Assembly (NCBI RefSeq): GCF_025612915.1
Contig: NC_069120.1
Location: forward strand, 8,046,501 to 8,110,500
Source of the DNA: Magallana angulata
Taxonomy: Eukaryota > Mollusca > Bivalvia > Ostreida > Ostreidae
Length of the DNA stretch: 64,000 nucleotides
Direction of reading: 5' to 3'
Shown: one piece after another, positions 22,719 through 35,699 of the stretch
Layout of the letters: each line of letters opens with the position of its first letter
Numbering within the stretch: position 1 is the first letter of the stretch
Translations under genes and position numbers: made by a program
The notes under the pieces: generated by a model
Told to the model about the DNA's origin: nothing
The model's input: the letters and a program-made list of their open reading frames with translations, nothing else
Databases searched by the model: none

Positions 22719-25700
22719 TTCGTCATGGACGCCAGACAAATACAAAGCTCAATTTCTGAAGAAGTAAACAGAGTTGTTTCACATCAGCAGTCCGAATTGT
22801 TAAACAGTTTGCAAAATATGATGGACAGTCGTTTGTCAGTTTTTCAGCAAAACATTCAACAAATTTCCGCGTCTCAAATAAGCAAAATTGAGGACAATTT
22901 GAATGAACATTATGTGTTTCGTAAAAAAGGAAACGAGAATCTGTATAAACATGAAGCCCGAGTGTTCATTAAGTTGGAGGAGGCCAGAGAACATTTAAAG
23001 TGCGGGAGCGACGATGGAGTGGAGTCGGCAAAGAGCAGTATCGCTGAAGGTATTGAGATGGTTAAAAATCGTCAGAAAGTGATTAAGTTGGCAGATTCGT
23101 CCCAGCTTGATTGGAAAATAGTGCAAGAGTATCAGGCAAACCCCATAGCAGACGATTCGGATGATGAGAAGAAGATGTACAGAGCACAGATTAGAGCCGA
23201 GCGGAAAGTTTTCAGCGGGAGAAAACGACAGAGATTCGAACCCTATCAGAAGAAACCGGCGACCGTCACCCGCATGGAGACAGATGAAAGATCAACGAGC
23301 AGTGGAAAACCCGGCAGATGTTTTGACTGCGGAGCTAAGGGACATTGGAGTCGGAATTGTACGAAGAAAGATGACAAAGCAAACAAGATAAGTGAAAATT
23401 TAGATAATTTTTTGCCTAATTCAAATCTGGCGCTTTTAATGATATAAGTAATATCATATCTCCAGTTGGTCGTTTAAGATCATGTTACAATGAATGGGAG
23501 AAAATTGGGACAGGTAAAACAATATTAGATATTATAAAGACAGGATATAAAATTCCATTCAAAACAAATCCTTCTTCTATTGAATTAAACAACAATAGGT
23601 CAGCGAGAGATGAATCAGAATTCGTCACAGGTGAGATAAGGATTTTGATAGAAAAGGAATGTGTGGCACGGGTAAGGGAAAAACCAACAGTTGAAATTCT
23701 TTGACGGTGGCCAACAATAGAAACGGTAAGCGAAGGTTGGTACTGGATTGCAGGCACGTGAATCCTCATTTGCACAAGTTTAAGTTTAGATACGAAGATG
23801 CTGTCACTGCAAAAGAAATGCTTAAAATGGCAGATTTTATGTTTACTTTTGACTTAAAATCAGTCTATCACCATATAGAGATTTACGAGGAACACCGACA
23901 ATATAAGGTTTCTCATGGGAAGAAAGTGGCAAAATTTCATATTTCGTATACAATGTATTACCTTTTGGCATTTCTGCAGGAGGGTACATTTTTTCAAAAG
24001 TTCTTAGAGAACCGGTGAGGCATTTAAGATCAGAAGGAATAAAATTATAACATTTTTAGACGACGGTATAGCAGCAGGCAGCAGTTTCGAAGTGACATCA
24101 AAAGTAAGTTATTCAATAAAAATGCTTTTTCAAAATTTGGGTTTCTTGTTTGCAGACGACATATGTAATTGGATTCCAAGTCAAAACTGTGATTGGTTAG
24201 GTCTGCATTGGAATACAGAGAAAAGGTCAAGTTCACATCAGCAACGACAGAATTTATCGTCTAAATTTGTGTTTAAATACGTTACATGGTGAGGTACAGA
24301 AAAATGTATTGTATTTTCGTGCAAAATTTTTGGCAAAAATTGTTGGTTAAATTATTTCCATGAAAGTTGTTTTTGGTGATATTGTTAGAATGAAAACAAG
24401 ATTTTTGTATTACTGCATATCAAGCAAGGCTAGCTGGGAAGCTCAGGTAAAAATAACAGCAGATGCTTTGAGAGAAATTGAATTTTGGAGAAAAAGTGTT
24501 TCAATTTTGAATGAAAACGGTTGTTTCATTGATTTTGTACGTGCATCAGATGTATGCAGCTTATTCTTATATTGTGACGCCTCGGATGTAGGCTTTGGTG
24601 GTTATTTTGAATGTATCAATGATAACAATGAAAATGTTTTTATGGGGAGTGTAGTAGGAAATTGGACAGCAGAAGAAGCGATGCAGAGCTCAACATGGAG
24701 AGAATTAGAAACCGTTAACAGGGTCATGAAAAGTAAAGTCAGTATTATAAGAAATTCAAAAAATGTTATGTCAGACAGTAAAAATGTTGCAAAAATTATG
24801 CAAGTTGGGAGCAAAAAGCCATATTTGCAAATCATTGCAAGCCAAATATTTGAAACTTGCACTGAAAACAGCACTCAAATAAGTAATGTATGGAAGCCCA
24901 GAAATGAAAACAAAAGAGCAGATTTCTTAAGTCGTGCGACTGACATGGACGATTGGTCAGTACACGATGATGTGTTTCACAGTTACGGAAAACTATGGGG
25001 TATGCATACTGTTGATAGGTTTGCTGCACATTACAATAAAAAGTGTGAAAGGTTCAATTCTAAATATTGGTGTCCTGGTACAGAGGCAGTAGATGCGTTT
25101 ACCCAGGTTTTTGGGTAAGTGAAAATAACTGGTTAGTTCCTCCGCCCAGTTATATACCAAGAGTTATTAACAAAATGATAGCAGAGAAGGCTACAGGTAC
25201 ATTGATCATTCCGGAATGGAAGTCATCCTCATATTGGCCTTTGATATTTGAGGGAAACGGTTATAAAAGTTTTGTAAAATTTTGTTATTATTTACCTGAC
25301 AAAAAATTGATAACGCATGGCAAGAGTAATAAATCAGTTTTTGCAAAATTTCCACTGAAGTTTAAGATGTTGGTATTGAGAATACAGTTTTAGAAATAAA
25401 TACATGTTTTAATTTTTTTTATAAATGATATTTCATTTTGGTGATGACTAGTTTTTTCCAGGACTAGGAGTACAGTCACATATAAACAAAGCAGTTACCG
25501 ATAGCGGCGTTTCATTGGACAGCAAATTGGGGACTTTCAGCGAGCACATGTGTGGGTACCTTTTATAATCAAAGAGTGACAGTACCAACAAGACCTACAA
25601 ACATGGTTTTTAACGATGGAAAAGTTCATAAATGACCACGAACACAGTGAGATTCCAGCAATTCATGTTGCTTTATATATTACTTATTTGTTAGATTCTG

Positions 25701-26517
25701 GTGCTTCGTATTCTACAGTAAACACTGCAATTTATTCAATAAAATGGATGCATGAAATCAGTGGTTATCCAGATCCCACAGATAATTCCTTTGTGAAATC
25801 ACTACAAGAGTCGGCTAAACGATTCACGGGAAGAACAGTGCGCAGAAAGGATCCCGTCGACCGTCAGATGCTACAGACATTGTACGATTTGCATACAAAT
25901 ACTAGTACTACGGACGTTCTTATGCTTAGAAATTTAGCCATGATTTTGATAGGTTTTGCCGGATTTTTAAGATTTGACGAACTAAGTTCCTTGAAATGTA
26001 AAGATGTCATCGTTGAACAAAATTATTTACAATTTTTTTTTTGAAAAATGCAAAAATGATCAATACAGAGATGGAAACGAAGTACTCATTGCAAAAGGTT
26101 CTACTAGTGCTTGCCCATATGACATGTTTTTACGTCATACAAAGGAGGCAGAAATTGATACGTGTTCTGATCATTTTATTTTCAAGCCCGCTTTAAGAAG
26201 CAATGGTTTTTCCAAATTAGTGACAAAAAATAAAAAGCTTAGTTATACTGCAGCAAAGCAAAATATTGTTAATCTTTTAAAAACTGTAGCTCCAGATTTA
26301 AATATCGGTCTACACTCCCTTAGATCAGGAGGGGCAACTGGTACTGCAAATGCTAGTGTCAATGAAAGGTGTTTACAAAGACACGGGCGATGGAAATCGG
26401 TGTCTAGCAAAAATGTTTATGTGAAGGATTCTGTAGAAAAAAGGTTATATGTGTCAAAACAATTGTAATTATGATTTTTTTCTCCTTTTCTTTCCCTTTC
26501 TTTGGTAATGTGTAGGG

Positions 26518-26805
26518 TCAGCCTGTTCGGTGCGCTGCAATGCAATTAAAGGATGTTTTTATTACGTGTAAGTTATGAAATGAAGTGTGGACCAAAAGTT
26601 TTTCGCGTTACGAAGTATAGCGAAAAAATAATTGTCCTGGCGACATGTAAACAATTACGAAAGTGTGGGGTTACTAAGTTTAACTTGTTATGTAGTATTT
26701 AGCCAATGAAATTTCAGAATTGGGTGTACGTGTTCGAACTGATTCATGGGTTGTCAGTAAGGTTCACTTTCTAGCGCACACCGTCCCGAGCAAGTCGTGT
26801 TTTTG
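26518..26805 (+). repeat. Ngaro repeats B1 and A2, adjacent
   Basis: B1 (26518-26591) includes GGTGCGCTGCAATGCAATTA and abuts A2 (26594-26805). The B1-A2 junction is the internal circular-junction arrangement typical of split direct repeats. Confidence 0.88.
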
Positions 26806-27107
26806 TCTAGTTTTTTTTTTATTATATATATAGGTCTATTTCATATTTCTTAGTTCTATAAATTATTCCAAGAGTGAGGTTCCGCCACTCGCATGTTTGC
26901 TGACTCCGCATTTGGCCGCGGATACACAGGTTTCCATAGGATTTTTTTAAACATCTGTTTTTTATCTATGGTTTTTCCTGGGTGGCGGAGGAGGCTTAAA
27001 TCATGTTATACCATAGTATTATGGATGCACATATTGTTAATTTATGTAACTTAATATTAATTCCTTGTCCAATGGCTTGTTTATGTGTTTGAAAAATAAA
27101 TCTGGCG

Positions 27108-27181
27108 TCGGCCTGCTCGGTGCGCTGCAATGCAATTAAAGGATGTTTTATTACGTGTAAGTTATGAAATGAAGTGTGGAC
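27108..27181 (+). repeat. Ngaro repeat B2 (right end)
   Basis: This direct repeat of B1 has about three differences in 74 bp and marks the right end of the element. Confidence 0.88.
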
Positions 27182-28382
27182 TCTAAATTAAGTTGCATAT
27201 AATAATAAAGCTTTGAACTGTGTACAAATACTGACTTTAGGTCTAAGGTGGCTTCATGATTCCGGAACCTGACAGACATGTATATGGCTAATAAATCATA
27301 AAAACAAAATTTGTAAATGGTTATTGATTTCATATTTTGTGCGACAAAACAACTGGCACTTTTGGAGTTATGATATTTAACCATTCACTTTTGTTTCCAT
27401 ATGAGCATACCTTAATAAATTCTAGGAAGGGGTATGATTTTTATTATAATTAAAAAAAAATAACATGAAAAGGGACAAAATCCTTTTGATTCCAATTATA
27501 TAAATATTGATTATGTTGGTTTGTAATAAGATGACTACGAGAATTCTCTTATTTCATTTTAATAATCGTGAGTAAGAATACCGGTAACATGTTACAATCG
27601 CATGTTCATTTGATGAATTAGAAATATAGCAAATCAAAAAGCAAAAATACAATATATTTTGAATCTGCGAAAAGAGAGGTTTGAGCTTGTCTGATCTAAA
27701 TGCTCGAGTGAATATGTTTGATCGAAATGGTTTTCTCTGTAATAGGTGATGTCGTTTCCTTTAATATTTGTTATCTTTTTCCTACAACTCCTTGGCGATT
27801 TTCAGACAAACGTGGCATAATGCAAAGTTTGTCCACAAAGAGGACCACACCCTTCTCAAAAGAGAGACTATAAGAAAAAAAAATGAAAATAAAATTAAGT
27901 GATTTTTAAAAAAAGAATCTTCATGTTTTGTTTAAAAAAACCAGTCATATAAAAACTAAACATTTTGGCAGTTGCCCAACCTGACATAGCGACATACGGA
28001 GAAAACTTGTTTAAAATAACAAATTAAAGCTGTTAGTGAATAATTTTCATTTAAAAGAAATGTAGCATGACGATAATTAAGATATTTCATTACCATTAAG
28101 AAATTGCAATAAAAATTTCAGTTACATTTTTGTTTGAAATTAGTTAAAATATATGTGCAAATACCAAAACATTTTTCTTTTTTATTTGATATTGTAAAAC
28201 ACATCAGCCATAAACTTGAGTTGGACCTTTATGCTCAGGTGAGCGATGCTTTCTAAAAAAGATTTCAAATGTATTAAGTGTGAAATAGATTCACATTCGT
28301 GTTTGATCAATAACATTTCCTATGGCCATCTGACTATTTAAGGGTTGGAAAATTTATAAATTGTCTACATCTTACAACCAAT

Positions 28383-28466
28383 ATGGATAAACAGTGGATA
28401 ATAGGAAGTGTTGGTGGTTTGGTCACGTGTGGTAATGTTTGTTTTACTGATTTCTCCCTCCCAGGG
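28383..28466 (+). pseudogene. Relic of a gene D-type first exon
   Basis: The end, TGATTTCTCCCTCCCAGGGG followed by TAAAG, matches the end of the exon at 45947. The upstream ATG frame (MDKQWIIGS..) is not in the family's phase, so the signal peptide is frameshifted. No downstream EMI-like exons follow. The position corresponds to gene D in copy 2, so this is the remnant of the copy-1 gene D. Confidence 0.55.
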
Positions 28467-28724
28467 GTAAAGAAAAATCTTTATTTACTTTTTTTTATTA
28501 AGTAAAATTTATTTTACGCTATTTGACACTCATAAATTTGAGATGTTTAATTTTCTTGTACATTAGGATGATACGATACTTTTTTGTGTACTGTGAAACA
28601 TGGAAACTTCATATCAATGTCAACAGAACTTAAATGGTCATTTTTTTTTCGAAACGATCAGTTCCTAAACAAACATTTGAAATAAATTGAATCATCTTAT
28701 TTTCAATATCAGGATAATTCTGTT

Positions 28725-29030
28725 CTAAAGGCGAAGAAACACCTTGGTGATAAAGCACAAAAAGTAATGTACGGCATTACTTGGGTTAGAAAAAATTGGA
28801 TTATATGATTTACCGTTTGACTGACAGCTTCCTTTATTTGACAAAATGGTTACTCCTGATCTGTTTTATGGATGCAAAATATGGGGTTTCAAAAATATTG
28901 ATACTATCGAACGTTTAAACTTTAACTGTTAAATGTAGTACTTCACATTTGATGTTATATGAAAAAAATGGATGTTATCCACTTCATATATATTTTTACA
29001 AGAATGATTTCGTTTTGGGAGAGATTAATA
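28725..29030 (+). mobile_element. Decayed LINE 3'-end fragment
   Basis: Conceptual pieces read AKKHLGDKAQKVMYGI, LFDKMVTPDLFYGCKIWGF and NIDTIERL. These match the region after the reverse transcriptase domain of LINE ORF2 (..P(I/L)LLYG.E(V/I)WG..N...IE..). It is short and interrupted by stops and frameshifts, with no 3' tail preserved. Confidence 0.6.
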
Positions 29031-29981
29031 TGCGGAAATGATGACGTTATGTAAAATCATTTTTATGCATCTGTTCATTTCTCATCTTTTGTTTACATTT
29101 CAAGATGTCAACATTAGCATTTTCTCCCCATTCTTGATGTTTGTGAGTGCAATAAAACGACGGCATCCTAACATCCAGACATGTCTTAAACTTATTAGAA
29201 CCCGATACTCTTAATGAAGCAGTTGGTCAATTGCTTATATGTCATAGTTAGTTAACAGTGTTTCGGCGGTATTAATAGCACATGTCATTTTTGAATTGTA
29301 ATAAGGCCCGCCTCGTCAGGAGTTCACCTTATGCATTAACCAATTTATCTATTTGAACTTCATTTGGTTTTAATTTGGATCTAATGATTAGATCACCTAT
29401 ATTTTTTTGTTTACTGTATGCAACCATAGGAGTTGTTGTGAATAATTTTTTGCATACTTCGTCATGTTGTATGTTATCCCAGTATTTCATAAGTCGTTTT
29501 CTTTTTTGTGCAAATTTGTCAAAATCTCTTTTGTTTCAGGCATTGTGCGACTTAGGACTTGATATAAATTTTAGTCCTTTACTTAGAAGAGAGTGTTCAG
29601 CACATGTCAAACAATGTTTTGAGAAGTTTAAAACTTGCATCTCAGTTTTCTTTAAATTCTTTAGCTGCAAGTTACGAGCAGAGATAGATCAGAGCATTTT
29701 TTGGCTGCAAGTTACGAGCAGAGATAGATCGTACTCGAAAAAGTAGCTTTTTAGATTTCTGTTCTCTTTTAAAACGTCTACCCATTTTGTCAGTTACGTT
29801 GATAAAACTAGTTGATAAAGCTAGTTCCTGAATTCTCCAGCAAGTTTAGTGTTTCCGAACTGATCACATGGGTTCTAAGCTTCTGTATGCTTGCTTGCTG
29901 GCGGTCGTCCTGATCGTTGTCAATGTTTCTCCATCAGAAGGGTAAGATCTTTTTTTTTTGCACACCGTGTTTAGAATTTAA

Positions 29982-31175
29982 GGTGGCTCTATACACCATT
30001 TTTTGATGACGCAGTACGCAAAAAAGTAAATCTGGAAACATGCATTTCCGGTACTGGCTGATTTAAACTGAGGTGAATTGTATGGGAACCGCTATTTTGA
30101 AAAATGTGTTAAATGAATAGATTTAATTTGATAATTGGAAAATTCATTACTTACAAGTAATGTGGTATGTGACACCTTCACGTTGTGTGGTATTATTTAT
30201 CGAAATAAACAATAAAATAAAGTATAAATTTTTAAAGAGTTTCTTTAGCATCATCGATATGTTACACCGTAGCGCAGTGGGTTAGTGGGTTCACTACAAA
30301 CCAGTAGGTCATGAGTTCGATTCCCGTTGAGAACAATAAATTTTTTAACTTTCCAAAAATTTCTAAAACGTATTTTTTGGTTGAATACCGTGAAAGAAAA
30401 TTCTAAACAGGCGAAAATATTTCAATTATAATATACTTTAATGCACATTAATATCGACACCTAACGGGGATGAGAGGGTTGCTTTGAATTTCTCTCAGGT
30501 TGGGATACATAAATCCTATTAGCCTAGTCAATGTTCCCCTTTATTTATTTGACTTAGTTTTGCACTAAAGCGAATATATTCACTTATACAGGGCAAAGTC
30601 TATAATGAAATATGCATGTATTTATCATTCCAACATTATATTTAGGAAATTTTCTTCAACTCAGAAATGAAAAGTCCCCAAGGTGTTTGGGCCTTGGGAC
30701 TTAGGAACGATAACCCTTACATGAGGAACTTTCATACCAAATAAAATTTTAAATATTTTTTGTGTTTATTTGCAATTGTTTTCATTCAATTTTTTATTTC
30801 ACATTTATTAAAATACATTTTCTTATAACATCAAGCAACTTTTTCAGATGATTTGTCATCAGAGTAAGAAAATATGAAAAAATATGTTTTGGGGAAATAC
30901 TAAAAAAAATTGCAATAATAACATTTTTGAATGTTAAGAAGTGTTATATTTTTTTTTATGTGTCCGAAGGAAATATCCATCATATGACAAAATAATTTCT
31001 CTCAATTTGTTGATAGCTGTCTTTTTAAAAAATATTTTACAAAAACACGAAAAAACATTAAAAAATTCTTTAAAAATACCTATAGTATCCCTATCGTCAT
31101 TTTGATATTTGATAAGTATATGTTTTGTGGTCTTCTATTGAAAATTTGAATAAACTGTGGGTGTATAGAGCCACC
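29982..31175. mobile_element. TTAA-flanked piggyBac-like non-autonomous element
   Basis: The 1.19-kb insert has a perfect 16-bp terminal inverted repeat, GGTGGCTCTATACACC, flanked by TTAA on both sides (29978-29981 and 31176-31179). Gene A has the uninserted site (GAATTTACGGCTC). TTAA duplication is characteristic of piggyBac-superfamily transposition. No transposase is encoded; it contains tRNA-like Pol III boxes. Confidence 0.85.
30270..30323 (+). other. tRNA-like Pol III A and B boxes inside the TTAA element
   Basis: TAGCGCAGTGGG (30270-30281) fits the A-box consensus, and GAGTTCGATTCC about 40 bp later fits the B box. An anticodon-arm-like stem (CTAC..GTAG) lies between them. This is most likely the head of a tRNA-derived SINE captured by the transposon. 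A working tRNA gene is unlikely because no acceptor stem closes. Confidence 0.55.
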
Positions 31176-31977
31176 TTAAGGCTCTGACAATTGACATAGA
31201 CCGAGTTTTCACATAAATAATTATTTTATTTACATTAAGAATCTTAGGGATAATATAGTAATATTTTGTTTGTTTTGAACGGGAAATTTACCGATAAGAG
31301 TCTTACCGGGGTTTTTTTATGTTACAACAAAAGATTTTTTTTCAAAAAGACAAATTTTCTCTCTTTATTTCCATTCAAAGAGATACAGCCACAAACAAGA
31401 GAATTGAGACTGAAACTCTATTTCTTTTTAATCTGAATTTCCTTCATTTTCTTCAGAACATGGTGCCCCAAGCAAGCAGTTCGATACTCCTCACAGAAAT
31501 ACTGTACAAAACATTCCTGGTGGAATTGGTTCTGGTATGAACTATCACAATTCCTTCTTTATTCGAAAGTTTTGGATAAATTCTTGTACGCATTCAAATA
31601 CAATTTTTTTTAAAATATTGTAAAGGGCTTTGTGCCAAAATATTAATAATTGTTTTAAACAATCTTCTGATCAGTTTATCATATGGATATTGAAGAATTA
31701 GCCAGAATTACATGAAGAGAGAGTGTTGTCCAGGATACAAAGGAACAGACTGTGCTACACGTGAGACACTTATTGTCATACAGTGTCTATGTTACTATAT
31801 TTAATTTTTTTCTATGTGATTGTTATTGTTGTAATTTCATCGCATAACTCAATTCAAGTGTTTAACTTTTTAACAGCAATATGCCATACGAGATGTGGAA
31901 CAGGGTTCATTTGTTCATCTCCCGACACATGTTTACCAGATCCTAATTATAAACCACCCACCACAACAACAAAAAAA

Positions 31978-32220
31978 CCTACCCCAAGACTGACAACGAA
32001 GGCCCCTACCCAAAGACCGACAACGAAGGCCCCTACCCCAAGACCGACAACGAAGGCCCCTACCCCAAAACCGACAATGAAGGCCCCCACTGAGAGACCA
32101 ACAACGAGGGCCTCTACTGAAAAACCAGCGACAAAGGCCCCCACTGAAAAACCAGCGACAAATGCCCCCACTGAAGGACCAACAACCATGGCCCCTACAG
32201 AAAAACCAAAACCTAATAAC
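31978..32220 (+). repeat. 27-bp coding minisatellite in A'
   Basis: Nine units of the PT.RPTTKA type, against eight in gene A. Unit variants (PTPRLTTKA, PTQRPTTKA, PTPKPTMKA, STEKPATKA) show independent drift. Confidence 0.9.
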
Positions 32221-33338
32221 CCTACTGCTAAACCTACGCCGGACCATACTGCTAAACCTACGCCAAACAGTAAAACACAAAAACCTAATGAATCAAACTC
32301 AAACAAAGGAGGGAGGGGCAACAATTAGAAATTTGTAACAGTTGATTGTTGACTACGATTTCGGCCTGAAACAGTTTAATTGTTTTGATTTACAGAAGAT
32401 TTTTTTGGTGTGTATTGGATTCAACTTTCCGTGTGTTTTAGATATAAGGGCTGCCTTATAAATCCGTGGATTAAAATTATGGGATGCTTACTGTCTTTTA
32501 GTTCTAGATGAAAACAAAGGTCTATCTTTCTACTTACTAAATTGCATGTTATTGTTACTAGTTTATCAAAATAGATTGTCTAAAATTATGCATGTTAAAG
32601 AATTCTGTATAATAAAGATTTCTACGTATTTTGCCTTTTTTGTCTTTCGCAAATAATTTATTTGGGGATTATTAGGCAAGAGCTGTCTCTTGCAATTATC
32701 ATCAAAACCCGTGAAATATATAAGCACAGTCAATTCTGAATATAAGGTCTAAAAATTGGCATACCGTATAGACATTCGTATTAAACTTGTGTATGTATGC
32801 TTTATTTATAGATATTATCAACATTATTTAAGGAATGAATTTAATTTCTACTTATGTTACACGATATAACAAAACTTGGGGCAGTTTACGCTTTTTTGGT
32901 TTATAAAAAAGCATTGCTTCACAATTATGAAAACTGAAAATTTTATTGACACTTGATGAAATAAACTGCAGCCCAAACTATCAAAAAGAAACATATTCAT
33001 TGGGATTTTTGATATGAGTCTTGTTTATAAATACATATGTTAACTAACAGAAAATTAAATTACTGATTCCTTTTTAAATACATTGTGTTATGGGATTTTT
33101 CTATTAGTCATGTTTATTAATACATATGTTAAATTGTAGAAAATTAAATTACTGATTCTTTTTTAAATAAATTGTGTTATGGAAAAAACAACAAAAGATA
33201 TATTTGTGGTAACGAGTGTTTAATTCAAAAGTTTAAGTAAAAGCCATTACTTTTGATACTTTCAGTTTTACTCAACGAGAAATGCCTCGAAAAAACAATT
33301 CATTTTGATTGGTGAAAAACGAACAAAAGAAACGCTAC

Positions 33339-33346
33339 CTATATAA
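33339..33346 (+). promoter_or_regulatory. Orphan gene B promoter TATA box
   Basis: TATATAAA is intact in the duplicated promoter block, whereas the copy in front of B' reads TATATATAAC. It lies upstream of an orphan start codon at 33380 whose frame is only M-D-K-N-I-stop. Confidence 0.5.
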
Positions 33347-33379
33347 ACTGGAATCGGGACCAAACTTGATTCGTTAGAC

Positions 33380-33397
33380 ATGGACAAGAACATATAA
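33380..33397 (+). pseudogene. Orphan truncated first exon of gene B
   Basis: The ATG and first three codons match gene B exactly. At 33391 the sequence switches to the A' 3'-UTR block (CATATAAGGGCTGCC). The join marks the breakpoint of an unequal exchange. Confidence 0.8.
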
Positions 33398-34571
33398 GGG
33401 CTGCCTTATAAATCCATAGATTAAGATTATGGGATGCTTAGAGTTTTTTAGTTCTAGAGGAAAACAAGGGTTTATCTTTCTACTTGGTAAATTGCATGTG
33501 ATTGTTACTAGTTTATCAGAATATATTGTCTAAAATAATGCATGTTAAAGAATTATATATAATAAAGATTTCTACGTACTAGTATTTTGCCTTTTTTCTT
33601 TCGCAAATAACTAAATTTAGGATTATTGGTCAAGAGCTGCCGCTTGCAAATATCACCAAAACCCGTTAGATAAATAAGCACAGCCAATTCTGAATATGAG
33701 ATCCAAAATTGGTATACTTTATAGACACTAGTATCAAACTTGTGTACGTATGCATTATTTATAGATATCATCAACAGTAATTATTAGCAAAGAAAAAAGC
33801 AGAAATTGTTTAAGCACGCATATTAAATGCACGTTATATTATGAGGCACAAATAGAAACGAATAATGCTTCTGTACTTTAACTCTATTTTTGTACTTTGA
33901 CTTATTCATTAGGGTTGGCGTTGAAAATTACGGCTCTTGTCTGCAATCATGTAAAAGAAGAAAGAATTGTAATTAGATGAAGACGAATGATCATTTTGAA
34001 TTATAGACCAACTGATATTTCTGCAAATATCATTTTTGCACAATTAAGGAAAAGAATTATAGACATGACTAATACAAGCACATTATCGAAAGGAAACAGT
34101 TTTTTTTCCATCAGAGAACTTTTTAAGAAATTAAATCGGCAGTGACAAAATAATAGTTTCTCATTAGTTTGGTTGATCTTGGTAATGCTTCACAATTATG
34201 AAAACTAAAATGTTTGACTTGACGAAATAAACTGCAGCCAAAATTACCCAAAAAGAAACATATTCATTGGGATTTTTGCTATGAGTCATGTTTATTAATA
34301 CATATGTTAAATAGTAGAAAAATGAAATACTGATTCCTTTTTTAATAAATTGTGTTATGAAAAGACAACAAAATATATATTTGTGGTAACAAGTGTTTAA
34401 TTCAAATGTTTAAGTAAAAGCCATTTTTTTTATACTTTCAGGATTACTCAACAAGAATCCCCCCCCCCAAAAAAAAACCAAAAAAACAATACATTTTGAT
34501 TGGTGAAAAACGAACAAAAGAAACGCTACCTATATATAACTGGAATCGGGACCAAACTTGATTCGTTAGAT

Positions 34572-35699
<1,128 letters not shown>

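Larger units (their letters stand above)
22511..27181 (+). mobile_element. Ngaro-type tyrosine-recombinase retroelement, fossil
   Basis: The parts in order are: left repeat A1 (22,511-22,718); a Gag-like region with one CCHC zinc knuckle (CFDCGAKGHWSRNC; about 22.7-23.4 kb); a reverse transcriptase region (about 23.5-24.3 kb, RLVLDCRHVN and TFDLKSVYHH); an RNase H region (about 24.4-25.4 kb, YCDASDVGFGG); a tyrosine recombinase region (about 25.6-26.5 kb, GLHSLRSGGAT and RHGRWKS); then repeats B1, A2 and B2. Split direct repeats (A1-genes-B1-A2-B2) and a recombinase in place of an integrase define the Ngaro/DIRS group. It is broken, with roughly half a dozen breaks. A1 and A2 differ by about 5%, suggesting a moderately young insertion. 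Copy 2 of the cassette has no such element at the matching place. Confidence 0.85.
27182..29820. other. Spacer ending copy 1 of the cassette
   Basis: It contains weak similarity to 45,350-45,400, an exon-1 relic (28383), a decayed LINE fragment (28725) and a 27-bp direct repeat at about 29,664 and 29,704. A 123-codon open frame at 29,375-29,746 shows no recognisable motif and is not called a gene. Confidence 0.6.
29868..32328 (+). pseudogene. Second copy of gene A with an in-frame stop (A')
   Basis: The exons are 29868-29941, 31457-31534, 31675-31760 and 31877-32328, with all splice sites and phases intact. Exon 2 is identical to that of gene A. In exon 3, codon 57 is TGA (31691-31693) where gene A has CGA (Arg), so translation would stop before ECCPGYKGTDC. 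Otherwise it would encode 229 residues with nine repeat units. Intron 1 holds a 1.2-kb TTAA-flanked insertion. Similarity to gene A begins only about 50 bp before the ATG, so the original promoter was probably left behind. It is either a young pseudogene or a segregating null allele. Confidence 0.8.
32329..34571. other. Spacer A'-B' containing a second, local tandem duplication
   Basis: The block from the A' 3' UTR through the B promoter and first four codons occurs twice: 32441-33390 and 33391-34582. The single-copy equivalent is 11251-12209. The second unit carries about 240 extra bases around 33,785-34,190. No complete additional gene lies here. Confidence 0.85.

Noticed and set aside
29375-29746. 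123-residue open frame as a gene
   Set aside because: No motif, no splice context, Phe/Leu/Cys-rich composition expected of AT-rich DNA, and an internal 27-bp direct repeat.
30262-30335. Functional tRNA gene
   Set aside because: A and B boxes fit, but the acceptor stem does not close and the sequence sits inside a transposon; a SINE-like relic is more likely.
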